Source of the DNA: Lysinibacillus odysseyi 34hs-1 = NBRC 100172 | GTDB taxonomy: Bacteria; Bacillota; Bacilli; Bacillales_A; Planococcaceae | Direction of reading: 5' to 3' | NCBI RefSeq assembly: GCF_001591965.1 | Contig: NZ_BCVX01000010.1 | Coordinates: forward strand, 124,001 to 188,000 | DNA: 64,000 nt | Shown: positions 16,309 through 25,595 of the stretch, in pieces | How positions within the stretch are numbered: position 1 is the first letter of the stretch | Layout: each line of letters starts with the position of its first letter | The notes under the pieces: model-generated | Databases searched by the model: none | Seen by the model: the letters and a program-made list of their open reading frames with translations, nothing else | Told to the model about the DNA's origin: nothing | Made by a program: the position numbers and the translations under genes

Positions 16309-17424
16309 TTGAAGGCAATCCGTATTTTATTTGCTTTACTTTTGATGTTTGGACTTTTAGCAACAACACCTGCTTTGGCAGCAGAAAAAACGATTGATGA
16401 TTATTTCCTTGATGATGTCGATTACGACCACGGGGCATATGAGGAATTAGAACGCTTCTTATACGCAGACATTATCGATGGCTATAAAGAGACAGGGGTT
16501 TATGAAGAAGACGGGGAACAATATGAATATACATCCGTTCTTTTAAAACCGGAAAATAGTATCACGCGTGCACAATTCACAAAAATTTTAGTGAACGCAA
16601 TGAATTTAACACCTGGAGAGATTCAAAAATCATTTCCTGATGTAAAGTCTTCACAATGGTATTACGACTATGTGCAGATTGCCAGCAGCAGAGGGATTAT
16701 TACAGGGAAAGTAGATGGTACATTTAAACCGAATGATAAAATCACTCGTGCTCAAATGGCTGTCATGATTTATCGTGCATTCCATCCGACTGTAGATTTT
16801 TCAGCAACAGGTAAAACTTTCAAAGACGTAACAGAGCGCAACTTTGCTTTTGAAGCTGTTGTTAAAACAGCAGGGGTTGGGATCATTAAAGGATATGGAG
16901 ATAATTTTAAACCGAATGATTTTGCGAAGCGTTCCCAGGCTATATTAATGATTGACCGGGCATTACATCAAGAAGCCGGTACGGTAGAAGATGAAACAGC
17001 AGTAATTCAAACAGTAGACCGCAATGTGACAGAAGAGTTTTTATACTCCGACCAGCAAGATACTGAAGCACTGGAAGCCCTTTACCATGAAACAACAATG
17101 GGTTACTATCTAGCCTACTCACTTGATAGCCTCGTTCTATTAGATGATCCTGAATATGCCGGTGAGTCCATGACAATGAAACAAATGGGTGAGCATAAAA
17201 GTCACATTATTTCTTTAAATAAACGTTTCGCAGAAGTAAAAGTAGACAACCTAAAAGTGCAGGTTTCTATGAATGAGCCTGATATGAATTTTAATATGAC
17301 AATCGATTTATCAGGAACTGCCTATTTAAAGAAAACAGAAGATGGAACATGGAAAATTTATAACATGGTCTATGATGAAGATGATTATGAAAATATGTTA
17401 GATACGGCTTTGGCTGTTAATTAA
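16309..17424 (+). CDS. SLH protein with C-terminal NTF2-like domain
   Basis: A 371-residue exported protein. The signal peptide ends PALAAEKT; three SLH modules occupy about residues 35-225 (ITRAQFTKILVNAMNL, ITRAQMAVMIYRAF, a diverged third with AKRSQAILMIDRAL). The remaining C-terminal part (VTEEFLYSDQQDTEALEALY ... AYLKKTEDGTWKIYNMVYDED) has the look of an NTF2-like alpha-beta cone. It starts with TTG, preceded by AGAGAGG. It lies between the siderophore operon and a convergent diguanylate cyclase gene and is probably monocistronic. I infer wall-bound display of a small ligand-binding domain. Confidence 0.85.
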   Translation: MKAIRILFALLLMFGLLATTPALAAEKTIDDYFLDDVDYDHGAYEELERFLYADIIDGYKETGVYEEDGEQYEYTSVLLKPENSITRAQFTKILVNAMNLTPGEIQKSFPDVKSSQWYYDYVQIASSRGIITGKVDGTFKPNDKITRAQMAVMIYRAFHPTVDFSATGKTFKDVTERNFAFEAVVKTAGVGIIKGYGDNFKPNDFAKRSQAILMIDRALHQEAGTVEDETAVIQTVDRNVTEEFLYSDQQDTEALEALYHETTMGYYLAYSLDSLVLLDDPEYAGESMTMKQMGEHKSHIISLNKRFAEVKVDNLKVQVSMNEPDMNFNMTIDLSGTAYLKKTEDGTWKIYNMVYDEDDYENMLDTALAVN

Positions 17425-17433
17425 TCAAAAAAG

Positions 17434-17467
17434 ATTCCCATCTCTTGAAGAGGCGGGAATTTTTTTG
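17434..17467. terminator. Terminator between SLH and GGDEF genes
   Basis: ATTCCC pairs with GGGAAT, with an inner CTCTT/AAGAG stem, and is followed by TTTTTTG. The sequence also has an A-rich lead, so it can serve the convergent gene. Confidence 0.8.
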
Positions 17468-17532
17468 ATTTACATACTCGAAAAAGTATTCAGTCATTAT
17501 TTATCAGCTTTCCCTATCATTTGGAAGCCTTT

Positions 17533-19077
17533 TTAAAATGACTGAACATTATTTCTTCCGTTGTTCTTTGCAGTATACAGTGCATGGTCTGCCTTTCTGA
17601 TCGCAAGTTTTATTGCTTCTTTTTGATCCGACTGTGCAAGCAGGACGGGCGAGATGCCAAAGCTGGATGTCACATAAATCGTCTGGCCATGAATATGTGC
17701 TAAGCTTTCAGCAATACTAATCCTGATTATATTGGCTAGTTCAGAGGCTTCCTTTACATTCTTTCCGGGCAAAAGAATAATAAACTCTTCCCCGCCATAG
17801 CGTCCAATTATATCTTGCGGTTCTAAGCTGCTCTTAGCCAGTTGGGCGACATTTGCCAGCACGATATCCCCTGCTTCATGTCCATACGTATCATTGATCT
17901 GTTTAAAATGGTCAATATCAAACATTATTAAGGAAGCATACCCTCCCTTTTGTTTAATGAATTTTAGTTTATTAACTGATTGATGCATAAAAAATGTTCT
18001 ATTATAAATGTTCGTCAAGCCGTCGTAGCTTGCAAGCTGATGAAGTTTCTTCTGCATTTCCACTCTTTCCGTTATATTAACAAACGTAATAATGGTACCT
18101 ATATTACTTGCATTCTTTAATACTGGAGAAAAACGAACTTGATAATAGGTATTGCGGTTCTCTTCTATCCGTTCATAGTCGCATTCCTCGCCACGACGGA
18201 TTAATGCGGCAAGCTTTTGATCTTCGGACAATATCTTTTCTATTTGCCTGCCTATGGAAAATGAGTTCAGCATCGGTATTACCTCCAGCATCGCCTTGTT
18301 GTAGTCAATAATTTCTCCATGCTGATTTAGCACGACAACTCCTTCAAGCATACTTTCAAACACCTTTTCCCTCGCAATCGGTGCAACGTGGAACATCTGA
18401 AAGGAAAACAGCGCCAAACCATGAAGAATAAAAGAAATACTCATAGACACCGGGCCCAGATCAATTCCGTAAGGACTCAAATCGTTTAAATAAAAATGAT
18501 TTGCCACAATCGGCATAAGCAACCCTGCTACCATCGTCAAAATTTGAAGCCTGAATCGCAGCAGTGATTTTCTTAACTGTAATAATAAAATAACTATACT
18601 TATCGATAGGCATAGGAAAAGATAAAGGGCATGAACGTAAAAAAAAGGGCCATATTCAAAATCCACTACCGGAAAAGGCGTATCTTTCCGCAGTCCCACA
18701 GATGCATAATATAGATGGTGAAGCTCATTTGTGTGATGGGTAAATACTGTAACCAGCGGGATGCCGAACAATACATATAAAAACGGCCGCTTTATTTTAC
18801 GGCCGATGTACTCAACACACATGAATAGAATAAAACCAGGAAGAAACGGCATGACCAAATACTCAATTCCTAACCAAAATTTAATTTCCTTCAATGTCGT
18901 ACTCATCAATTCAAACGCATAAGAAAAAGAGAAAACAGCTGACAGCAAGGTTACAACCATATACTGGCTGCCACCAGGGGCATTTCTTAGTTTTACATAT
19001 GAAAACAGGCTTAAAAGGAGGCTTAACACCCCGGCAGCGACAATCATTACAACATATACAAACAACTCTTCAGCCAT
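17533..19077 (-). CDS. Membrane-bound diguanylate cyclase (7TM-PAS-GGDEF)
   Basis: A 514-residue enzyme predicted to make cyclic di-GMP from GTP. Residues about 1-220 form seven membrane segments of the histidine-kinase N-terminal 7TM type, 230-335 a PAS-like domain (LEGVVVLNQHGEIIDYN), and the rest a GGDEF domain with DGLTNIYNRTFF, FDIDHFKQINDTYGHEAGD and the active-site signature RYGGEEF. The inhibitory I-site position five residues upstream reads EPQD rather than RxxD, so product inhibition is probably lost. It is monocistronic, with GGGAG before the ATG. No c-di-GMP riboswitch is visible near it. Confidence 0.92.
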   Translation of the reverse strand: MAEELFVYVVMIVAAGVLSLLLSLFSYVKLRNAPGGSQYMVVTLLSAVFSFSYAFELMSTTLKEIKFWLGIEYLVMPFLPGFILFMCVEYIGRKIKRPFLYVLFGIPLVTVFTHHTNELHHLYYASVGLRKDTPFPVVDFEYGPFFYVHALYLFLCLSISIVILLLQLRKSLLRFRLQILTMVAGLLMPIVANHFYLNDLSPYGIDLGPVSMSISFILHGLALFSFQMFHVAPIAREKVFESMLEGVVVLNQHGEIIDYNKAMLEVIPMLNSFSIGRQIEKILSEDQKLAALIRRGEECDYERIEENRNTYYQVRFSPVLKNASNIGTIITFVNITERVEMQKKLHQLASYDGLTNIYNRTFFMHQSVNKLKFIKQKGGYASLIMFDIDHFKQINDTYGHEAGDIVLANVAQLAKSSLEPQDIIGRYGGEEFIILLPGKNVKEASELANIIRISIAESLAHIHGQTIYVTSSFGISPVLLAQSDQKEAIKLAIRKADHALYTAKNNGRNNVQSF

Positions 19078-19218
19078 GAATTTCTCCCGTAGTAATTTTC
19101 TATTATTATATAACTCTCTTTTTACATATGACTAGTAAGTTATACTTAATATTCTAATATTTAATCCGCCATTCTAAAAACGAGTCCTTTTCATATTTTC
19201 AGTTTATTTAATTACGAT

Positions 19219-19250
19219 AAAAAATGGCATGAAGCTTTTCGTCCATGCCA
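19219..19250 (-). terminator. Terminator of the ABC exporter operon
   Basis: On the minus strand TGGCATG pairs with CATGCCA around a 12-base loop, followed by TTTTTTA. Confidence 0.8.
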
Positions 19251-19266
19251 CTGTAAAACTAGTTAT

Positions 19267-20898
19267 TTAGTTTGTTCTATGCCGGAAGGTAAGTCTCCAA
19301 GCTGTAAAATTCAGCAGGATGAGCACCACTAAGTAAATGACTGAACCATAGGTAATTTTTGCGGCCATGAAATAATGGATACCTGCCATGAGCGTGGCAA
19401 AAAATAGTAAGACAACTATTTCGAAGCTATGGCCATCCCCCATTTTACTAATTGGTTTAGTAAAAGGAATACTGCTTCCAAAGAATCTATAACAAACGAG
19501 CGTATACAAACAACTGGCCACTAAAACAGCTGCTAAATCGGGAATGATCCTTATCCCATAAATAAAACAAAAAATAATACTTAATAGGATATACAGAGGA
19601 AGATAAAGCTTACATAAAAATGCTTTTAAGCTTCCTTTTTTTAAATTTGTATAATCCGTAAGTGGAAATACTGTATAGACCCATGCTGCTTTATATTTTG
19701 CAGAGTGGCTGAGCATTAACACAGCGGTCGGTATAATCAGCATACTGAAATAAATATTTATATAACTCATGCTCACGGAAAAGTCTATATCCTCTATTCT
19801 CATGCTATTAAAAATAAAAAGAAATGGAGCGACAAAGGCAAATCCTAAAGATGGATAAACCTTCAATTTAAAATCCCGCTCTTGCTTCATCATAAGAGAC
19901 GAGAAACGATAGAAGGCCCGCTCCTCATTCGTTCTACAAATAAGACTCAGTAACATACCTTTTAGACGAGATTGTTTTTCACGCTTCGACTTACTTGTAC
20001 CTAGCAATTTTTGCAGGTTCCGTTCAAAGGCTGGAATCAGCTTTATATAAAGCCATATCGAGATAACCGGCATAATAATGGCCAGTAGGCTGAACCCGAT
20101 CGTGAATAAAGCCTGATTCCCATTTAGCAGCAGCTCATAAGGGGCGGCAAACCACATTGGGATGAGAAATACACTCCACCAGTGAAATTCCACCACCATA
20201 TTGAAATCAACCAAATCAAAAGAGCGGATTAAAACTTGATAGCCGATCATCAAAGATAGAGATAGCCCTATCTGTACATAATTGATCGCATCTTTTAACT
20301 TTTCCCCATCGAAGAACCGCAAAATAGCGATATATAACAACGCTGTGAGCACCACAATAAAGATATTAATCAATATTAGCTCCAAGACCGTAATAAGGAA
20401 AAACATAATCCCCTGTCTAAATAATCCAACAGCAAGAGGAATCGCCGTCAAAGCAATCGTTAAATAAGTTAAATAAATAAGAATATGCATGAATTTCGCG
20501 GCATTTACTGTTCTTGGATGAATCGGTTTTGTTGATAGAATACTTCTATCCCGTATATCTAACAGGACAGTGGAGAAATCAGAAATCATGGTTGTCATAA
20601 TCATAAAAATAAGGATGGCATACGCAATGCTCATCTGGAAAATATAATTCTCTCCAAAGCCCATAAGTGGGATAAATACAAGACTAATCAACACATAAAT
20701 CCATAAAGATTTAATGTAGCCATATTTTTGGTCTTCCTCTTTTTTCTGTGCAGACTGGTTGAAAAAAGTCGGAACCCTTCGCTCATCCATTGTCAGCTTG
20801 GCCTGAAGGATTTTCCTCATGAGTCCATAATCGATTCCCATTCCCCTATAAACAAATTGAATCTTATCCAGCAGCCGCAGTACTTTAAAATCCTGCAT
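19267..20898 (-). CDS. ABC-2-type exporter membrane subunit (YthQ-like)
   Basis: A 543-residue integral membrane protein with about ten to twelve hydrophobic segments separated by a long charged loop (about residues 300-340, GTSKSKREKQSRLKG). It has no ATPase motifs. Its ATG overlaps the stop codon of the ATPase gene (TGATG), so the two subunits are translationally coupled. The size and pairing resemble B. subtilis YthP/YthQ and other two-component exporters of unknown substrate. The GTG one codon earlier is an alternative start. Confidence 0.8.
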   Translation of the reverse strand: MQDFKVLRLLDKIQFVYRGMGIDYGLMRKILQAKLTMDERRVPTFFNQSAQKKEEDQKYGYIKSLWIYVLISLVFIPLMGFGENYIFQMSIAYAILIFMIMTTMISDFSTVLLDIRDRSILSTKPIHPRTVNAAKFMHILIYLTYLTIALTAIPLAVGLFRQGIMFFLITVLELILINIFIVVLTALLYIAILRFFDGEKLKDAINYVQIGLSLSLMIGYQVLIRSFDLVDFNMVVEFHWWSVFLIPMWFAAPYELLLNGNQALFTIGFSLLAIIMPVISIWLYIKLIPAFERNLQKLLGTSKSKREKQSRLKGMLLSLICRTNEERAFYRFSSLMMKQERDFKLKVYPSLGFAFVAPFLFIFNSMRIEDIDFSVSMSYINIYFSMLIIPTAVLMLSHSAKYKAAWVYTVFPLTDYTNLKKGSLKAFLCKLYLPLYILLSIIFCFIYGIRIIPDLAAVLVASCLYTLVCYRFFGSSIPFTKPISKMGDGHSFEIVVLLFFATLMAGIHYFMAAKITYGSVIYLVVLILLNFTAWRLTFRHRTN

Positions 20899-21683
20899 CA
20901 CTGCCCCCCTTGGACAACGGCAACAAATTGTTCACCGATTTCCCTGTAATCATGGAAGTCTGTCAATTGGGTGAAAATCGCCTCCAATGTTCCCCCAGCA
21001 CTTTCCGCCTGCAGCTGCTCAAACGTGCCATCCGCGGCTACTTTTCCATCATGCAGTAAAATAATACGGCTGCTGATTTTCTCCACTACATCCATCAGGT
21101 GGGAGGAATAAAAGATTGTCTTTCCCTGTGCAGCGAGCTGTGCCAATATTTCCTTAAAAATCATCACACTGTTTGCATCCAGTCCATTAATCGGTTCGTC
21201 CAAGAATAAAATATCAGGATTATGTAGGAGACTTGAAATAATCAACAGCTTTTGGCGCATTCCTTTCGAATAAGAAGAAATTCTTGCATGATACGCTTCC
21301 CCAACTCCAAACAGTTCCATTAAGGTTTGTGACTTATTTGCAGCTATGTCTAAATCCACCCCGTAAAGCTGTCCGATAAATGTCAGATATTCATAGCCGG
21401 TCAGATTATCATATACATCCGCTATTTCCGGTACATAGCCAATTCTTCGTTTATATTCAACGCTGTCCTGCCTGATATTTTCCCCAAACAGCCTCACCTC
21501 TCCGCCATAATCACCTTCCATTCCTAAAATAATTTTGATAGTTGTACTTTTCCCTGCTCCATTCGGACCGATATAGCCGATGATTTCTCCCTGTACAACA
21601 TGTAAATTAACCCCTTTTAATATTTCCTTATTGCCATAGCTTTTCGTTAGGTTTGCAATTGTTAACAATTCCCGCTCATTCAT
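20898..21683 (-). CDS. ABC exporter ATPase subunit (YthP-like)
   Basis: A 261-residue ATP-binding subunit of the CcmA/DrrA class. Walker A is GPNGAGKST, the signature is the relaxed form YSKGMRQK, and Walker B is ILFLDEPINGLD; the switch His is in YSSHLMDVVE. AAAGGAGGG precedes the ATG. Gene order (ATPase then membrane subunit, overlapping) indicates a two-gene export system. The substrate is unknown; peptide, antibiotic or lipid export are all possible for this class. Confidence 0.9.
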   Translation of the reverse strand: MNERELLTIANLTKSYGNKEILKGVNLHVVQGEIIGYIGPNGAGKSTTIKIILGMEGDYGGEVRLFGENIRQDSVEYKRRIGYVPEIADVYDNLTGYEYLTFIGQLYGVDLDIAANKSQTLMELFGVGEAYHARISSYSKGMRQKLLIISSLLHNPDILFLDEPINGLDANSVMIFKEILAQLAAQGKTIFYSSHLMDVVEKISSRIILLHDGKVAADGTFEQLQAESAGGTLEAIFTQLTDFHDYREIGEQFVAVVQGGQ

Positions 21684-22069
21684 TTTGGCTCCCTCCTTTA
21701 ATTTCTATCTATCTCTTATACGGATAGGAAATGAAATAGTTCCAATTTCAGGGTAAATAATGGCAAGTAATTTCCAAATCAAGGAATGTATTTAATGACA
21801 CAATCACTTTTAGAGATGCCTTTTTTGCTGGAAATTGAAAAAGCCAGTTCATAATGAACTGGCTTCAGTGTGGCTTAGAATAGGGTTTGCTCATTTTCTA
21901 ATAGTATTACTCAGCAATTAAACACGTTTACTGCAGCTAATAAATTGGAGAATATTATTAATCCACACGAAAACCGAAACACCTTCTTTATAAAGCTAGG
22001 AAATTCCGGTTTATGTTTTTATAAACGATTAAACTTTTTCAGCGCAGTATAACTTTATTACAAGCTTTC
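21684..22069. other. Intergenic region with a minus-strand terminator
   Basis: No gene is evident between the ABC operon promoter region and the end of the TraB-like gene. It holds the hairpin at 21841-21865. Confidence 0.55.
21836..21865 (-). terminator. Terminator of the SLH/TraB gene
   Basis: AAGCCAGTTCA pairs perfectly with TGAACTGGCTT around a three-base loop, and on the minus strand TTTTTCAATT follows. Confidence 0.8.
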
Positions 22070-23425
22070 TTATTGATAAAATGGCTCTACATCATACCCG
22101 TTTTGCTCTAAATGGTAGCGAATATTTTTATCAACTGTAAAGTGGCCCGCACCTACAACAACAAAGTACGTTCCTTCTTTCTCTTCAAGCATATTTACAA
22201 TTTTCTTTGCCATTTTTTCATCCCGTACACCAAATAACATTTGATTGAATTCTGATGGATCTGCCGCCTGTGCTAGATAGCTTTTTGTAAATGCCTCGGC
22301 ATCCCCTTGCTTCCAGCTTGCAAACCATTCTTGCATCATATCATGCTCATTTTCCCCGGAAGGTTGAAGAATGCTGTCCAGTACATCAACTAGCCCCTGT
22401 TCCTGTGCTTCTTTTGATAACGCTTCAAACATATCAACCTGTGCCTTTGTACCTTCTAGTTCAATAACCGGCTTTTCTTGCAACAGCGCACTTACCAGGA
22501 AGTAATTATCAATCCCGTGCATCGCCATTACTTCTGGAGCGATCTCAAAAGAACCTTCCATTCCAAGCAATGACAGCGTGTTGGACAACATCCAAGGCTT
22601 TTGCAGTTCAAGCTGCTCCATTGGAAGATCATATAGATTTGCTACTTGCTCAAGCTTCGCATATGTTTCCTGTGCCACAGCATCCTTCACTGTAATGCCA
22701 TCCGCATACATTGCCTTTTCTGTATAATATTCAAGCCCTTCCATATCCAGAACATTTGCCTCTACTACGAGCGCATCCGACTCATCAAAGGCTGTAGTAA
22801 GCTTTTCATCGAACGGATATAAATCAGGTGTTCCTACGTGAATGGAGCCCAATAAATAAACAGTTGTATCCTCATCCTCCACTACCCAGGCCAATCCCTT
22901 CGCTCCTTGCTGTGCAAGTGCATATGTATCCTTGATGAATCGAACGGCAAGTAAAACAGCCTGTTGCGTTGTTGCCTTTTTCTCTAACTGTAATCCCTTT
23001 GAAGAGCCCTGTAATATATGGCGCTCCTGCATGTACTTAACGGGATCTTTGCCAACAGGCAGATCATAACGTGCTGCAATGTTATAAAGACGTTTTACGA
23101 TATCACCGCGTGTGTTGTCGTTTTTTACCTTCACCGGCTTATATGTTTTATTTTCAGCCAGACCTAGTGCTGCAATTTTCTTTTCCGTTAACGTCAGCAG
23201 TTCATTCGCTTTCTCTACCGGGATTTCTTCTAAAAAGCCATCATAATACCATTCCACCGGATAGATGCCATATTTTTCGCCCTCGTTTAATGTCCCAACA
23301 GCCCATTCGCTAATCGATGGCATTAATGGTGCTTGTTCTTCTGCCTGGATCGCCGGTACTACCGTTGTCAGCATCAGTGATGCGCCAAGCAGTATAGCAC
23401 CTGTCCGTTTCCATATGTTTTTCAT
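22070..23425 (-). CDS. Exported TraB/GumN-family protein with SLH-like N-terminus
   Basis: A 451-residue secreted protein. After the signal peptide (ending IQAEEQA), residues about 35-180 contain two diverged SLH-like repeats (ISEWAVGTLNEGEKYGIYP ... TRGDIVKRLYNIAARYDLP; YMQERHILQGSSKGL ... TTQQAVLLAVRFI). The rest is a TraB/PrgY/GumN domain: VYLLGSIHVGTPDLYPF, VVEANV and the late VVVGAGHFTVDKN, whose His and Glu residues suggest a Tiki-like metalloprotease. I see no cysteine. AAGGAG precedes the ATG, and it appears monocistronic. I infer a wall-bound peptidase of unknown target. Confidence 0.82.
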   Translation of the reverse strand: MKNIWKRTGAILLGASLMLTTVVPAIQAEEQAPLMPSISEWAVGTLNEGEKYGIYPVEWYYDGFLEEIPVEKANELLTLTEKKIAALGLAENKTYKPVKVKNDNTRGDIVKRLYNIAARYDLPVGKDPVKYMQERHILQGSSKGLQLEKKATTQQAVLLAVRFIKDTYALAQQGAKGLAWVVEDEDTTVYLLGSIHVGTPDLYPFDEKLTTAFDESDALVVEANVLDMEGLEYYTEKAMYADGITVKDAVAQETYAKLEQVANLYDLPMEQLELQKPWMLSNTLSLLGMEGSFEIAPEVMAMHGIDNYFLVSALLQEKPVIELEGTKAQVDMFEALSKEAQEQGLVDVLDSILQPSGENEHDMMQEWFASWKQGDAEAFTKSYLAQAADPSEFNQMLFGVRDEKMAKKIVNMLEEKEGTYFVVVGAGHFTVDKNIRYHLEQNGYDVEPFYQ

Positions 23426-24005
23426 TCTACACTCTCCTTCTCACTTTAAAAAAGTAAAATTTTTGAAACAAGTTAAGGAGAAAATAAAAGTACGAAGGAA
23501 TGCCCGTATTCAGCAGGCTTCATCCGCTCTACTCCTCCTCCATCACCCAAAAACGGAATATCCATCATGCATATTAAAAAACATAATGGATCAAGTCATT
23601 TCCATTCTATATAAGGTAAAACAACCCGATAATTATACCATATAAATGGTTATTTTGTTTTTTAATGTAAGTTACTCTTGAAACTTCAGAAGTTATCAAC
23701 TTGTCCAATTGATTGGTCTTATGTAGTTTAGATGAGGCACTGAGTGAAATTTATTTGGGTAGGGCGGAAAGCTTTTTATGCCGGAAATTATTAAGACTTT
23801 TGAAAGGAAGAGAAATATGAATCGGGGGAGTCTAACAGAAATAATAGAGTAAAGTACTTGTAAAGCTAAAGATTTAATTTAATTAAATTAAATGACAGCA
23901 GGCAACTACACCGATGATTTTAAAGGGGCAAGGCGCCAATATCACTTTCACCACAAAGCTGTGATGAAAGCGATATTCCCATTGATTAGTTCACAGGCAG
24001 CGCCA
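23426..24005. other. 580-base gene-free region
   Basis: A long plus-strand frame here has no ribosome binding site and runs antisense to the TraB-like gene start, so I do not call it. AT-rich repeats (TTTAATTTAATTAAATTAAA-type) occur around 23875-23893, and a hairpin lies at 23941-23974. Confidence 0.5.
23941..23974 (-). terminator. Hairpin after the AraC-family gene
   Basis: ATCACTTTCA...TGAAAGCGAT with an inner CACA/TGTG stem gives a roughly 15-pair imperfect hairpin. No T run follows, so it is a weak terminator or an mRNA end structure. Confidence 0.45.
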
Positions 24006-24866
24006 TTACTTTTTTATCGGTATCCATATCTCACAATAATAGTCTTCTGAAGATGGATCAGCATTACTTAGGTAAACTTCCATCTCTGGTCCGCCTGCAT
24101 GCTCATAGCCAGTTGCCGGAAACCACTCTGAGAAAATCCGGTCCCACACTTTAGGCATTGCATCAGGCATCGCACCGCGTACCGGGAAAGTCGCCCAAGT
24201 CGCTGCTGGAATCTCCCTTTCCTCCCAATCATTTGGGATTTTCTTGATATTCTTTTCAGCACCAATTAAATACGTTAAATGTTCCTGTTCTTTATCAAAG
24301 TCCATGCAGATCCCCAATAATCCAAGTGGTCCGCTGTTTTTCGCAAGTTCTCCTGCAAACCCATTATGATTTACTTCATTCCAGAAAGCGGCGATCTTTC
24401 GATTGTTTTCTCCTTCCATCGTCGTTGTACGTATACTTTTACCAACAACCTGAAATGCTTCCTTTTCTACAATCTTATAATCCATTTCTACATCACCCTT
24501 TAATTGAATTTGAAAGGAGAGCTTTGGATAAGCCTTCAAGGATTGGCTGTTTTTCTTTGCAGCTGACGGACTGATTCCATGAATCTTTCGAAATGCTTTT
24601 GTAAAGGACTCCGGACTTTCATAACCGTACTTCATAGCAACATCAATTACCTTTAACTTTGAATTGACTAATTCTTGTGCCGCTAGTGTAATTCGACGAT
24701 TGCGGATATATTCACTCACTGTATAGCCGGTCAGCATACTGAACATCCGCTGAAAATGAAATTTAGACATACAGGCAACATCCGCAATATCTTCGATGAA
24801 AAGATTATTATCCAGATTTCTTTCTATATAATCAATAGCACCTAGCATCCGTTGAAGTCCCTCCAT
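24006..24866 (-). CDS. AraC-family regulator with GyrI-like effector domain
   Basis: A 286-residue regulator. The N-terminal 105 residues form the two AraC helix-turn-helix motifs (FIEDIADVACMSKFHFQRMF; VIDVAMKYGYESPESFTKAF), and residues about 125-286 form a GyrI-like/BmrR-type ligand-binding domain (VEKEAFQVVGKSIRTTT ... EVYLSNADPSSEDYYCEIWIPI). The start at 24866 is supported by AGAGGAGA; an ATG seven codons upstream precedes that site. Such proteins usually sense hydrophobic or cationic compounds. No obvious target lies next to it. A stand-alone GyrI-like protein is encoded at 52.6 kb. Confidence 0.9.
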   Translation of the reverse strand: MEGLQRMLGAIDYIERNLDNNLFIEDIADVACMSKFHFQRMFSMLTGYTVSEYIRNRRITLAAQELVNSKLKVIDVAMKYGYESPESFTKAFRKIHGISPSAAKKNSQSLKAYPKLSFQIQLKGDVEMDYKIVEKEAFQVVGKSIRTTTMEGENNRKIAAFWNEVNHNGFAGELAKNSGPLGLLGICMDFDKEQEHLTYLIGAEKNIKKIPNDWEEREIPAATWATFPVRGAMPDAMPKVWDRIFSEWFPATGYEHAGGPEMEVYLSNADPSSEDYYCEIWIPIKK

Positions 24867-25073
24867 ATAAAACTCTCCTCTCTGCACTCAGTCTAACAAC
24901 ATCGCTTTAGTCATTCCTGTTAATCCGTGCTCTTTTGTGACAGGTCACCATTATTATTAATTTTACACCGGACAAATTAACTTTGATATCGATAAATTTA
25001 TTGGATTCTTTCCCAAACAAGTAAAAATAGATTATACTGGACTCACTACCATCTTCAAAAGGAGGAATTTTCC

Positions 25074-25268
25074 ATGACGGATAATCACCAATCAGAAACA
25101 CCGAAGAAAAAAATGAGTCTGCAGGAGGCTGTAAAACAGCAGCTTGAAAACAAGAAAAACAAAGCTTCTGCTGGCAATGGCAAAATGAAGGCCGACCTTT
25201 CACCTCAAAAAATGAAAAGTCAGCAAGCGAAAAAAACAAGCAATACACGCAGAAAAATGGGTGTGTGA
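25074..25268 (+). CDS. Small lysine-rich protein upstream of ywbE
   Basis: A 64-residue, highly basic and hydrophilic protein rich in Lys, Gln and Ser, probably disordered (KKKMSLQEAVKQQLENKKNK; C-terminal TSNTRRKMGV). I do not recognise a family. AAAGGAGG lies eight bases before the ATG, and its TGA overlaps the ywbE start, so it is a real, expressed-looking gene coupled to ywbE. Its charge would suit binding to RNA, DNA or ribosomes, but this is only a guess. Confidence 0.7.
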   Translation: MTDNHQSETPKKKMSLQEAVKQQLENKKNKASAGNGKMKADLSPQKMKSQQAKKTSNTRRKMGV

Positions 25269-25465
25269 TGGACGGACAGAATCGAAAACATGTAGTACCA
25301 GGTACGACAGTGGATATTGTTTTAAAGAAGGATCAAAAAACAGGGAAGCTTACAAGAGGGATCGTGAAGGATATCCTTACGAAATCAGGTACTCATCCTC
25401 ACGGCATTAAAGTAAGGTTAACGGATGGTCAGATAGGACGGGTAAAGGAAATTCATACTCCATAG
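25268..25465 (+). CDS. ywbE: YwbE family protein (DUF2196)
   Basis: A 65-residue protein matching YwbE: PGTTVDIVLKKDQKTGKLTRGIV, a small beta-barrel-like fold, then GTHPHGIKVRLTDGQIGRVKEI. Function unknown; the compact KOW/SH3-like look suggests nucleic-acid binding. The ATG overlaps the previous stop (TGATG) and has no strong ribosome binding site of its own, so translation is probably coupled; GTG one codon earlier is an alternative. A good terminator follows directly. Confidence 0.88.
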   Translation: MDGQNRKHVVPGTTVDIVLKKDQKTGKLTRGIVKDILTKSGTHPHGIKVRLTDGQIGRVKEIHTP

Positions 25466-25472
25466 AATCGAG

Positions 25473-25507
25473 AAAGAAGTACCGGCTATGGTACTTCTTT
25501 TACTTTT
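25473..25507 (+). terminator. Terminator after ywbE
   Basis: AAAGAAGTACC pairs perfectly with GGTACTTCTTT around GGCTAT, followed by TACTTTT. Confidence 0.85.
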
Positions 25508-25595
25508 ATTAATTCCGAATCAATAAAGCCAATTGAAATCTATGTAAAAAATCTGTACGGTAAAGGTAGCATCGTTTACGAAGGGGCAAATATAT

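Noticed and set aside
23265-23645. 126-codon plus-strand frame upstream of the TraB-like gene
   Set aside because: Mostly antisense to the signal-peptide end of that gene, with no ribosome binding site or family resemblance.
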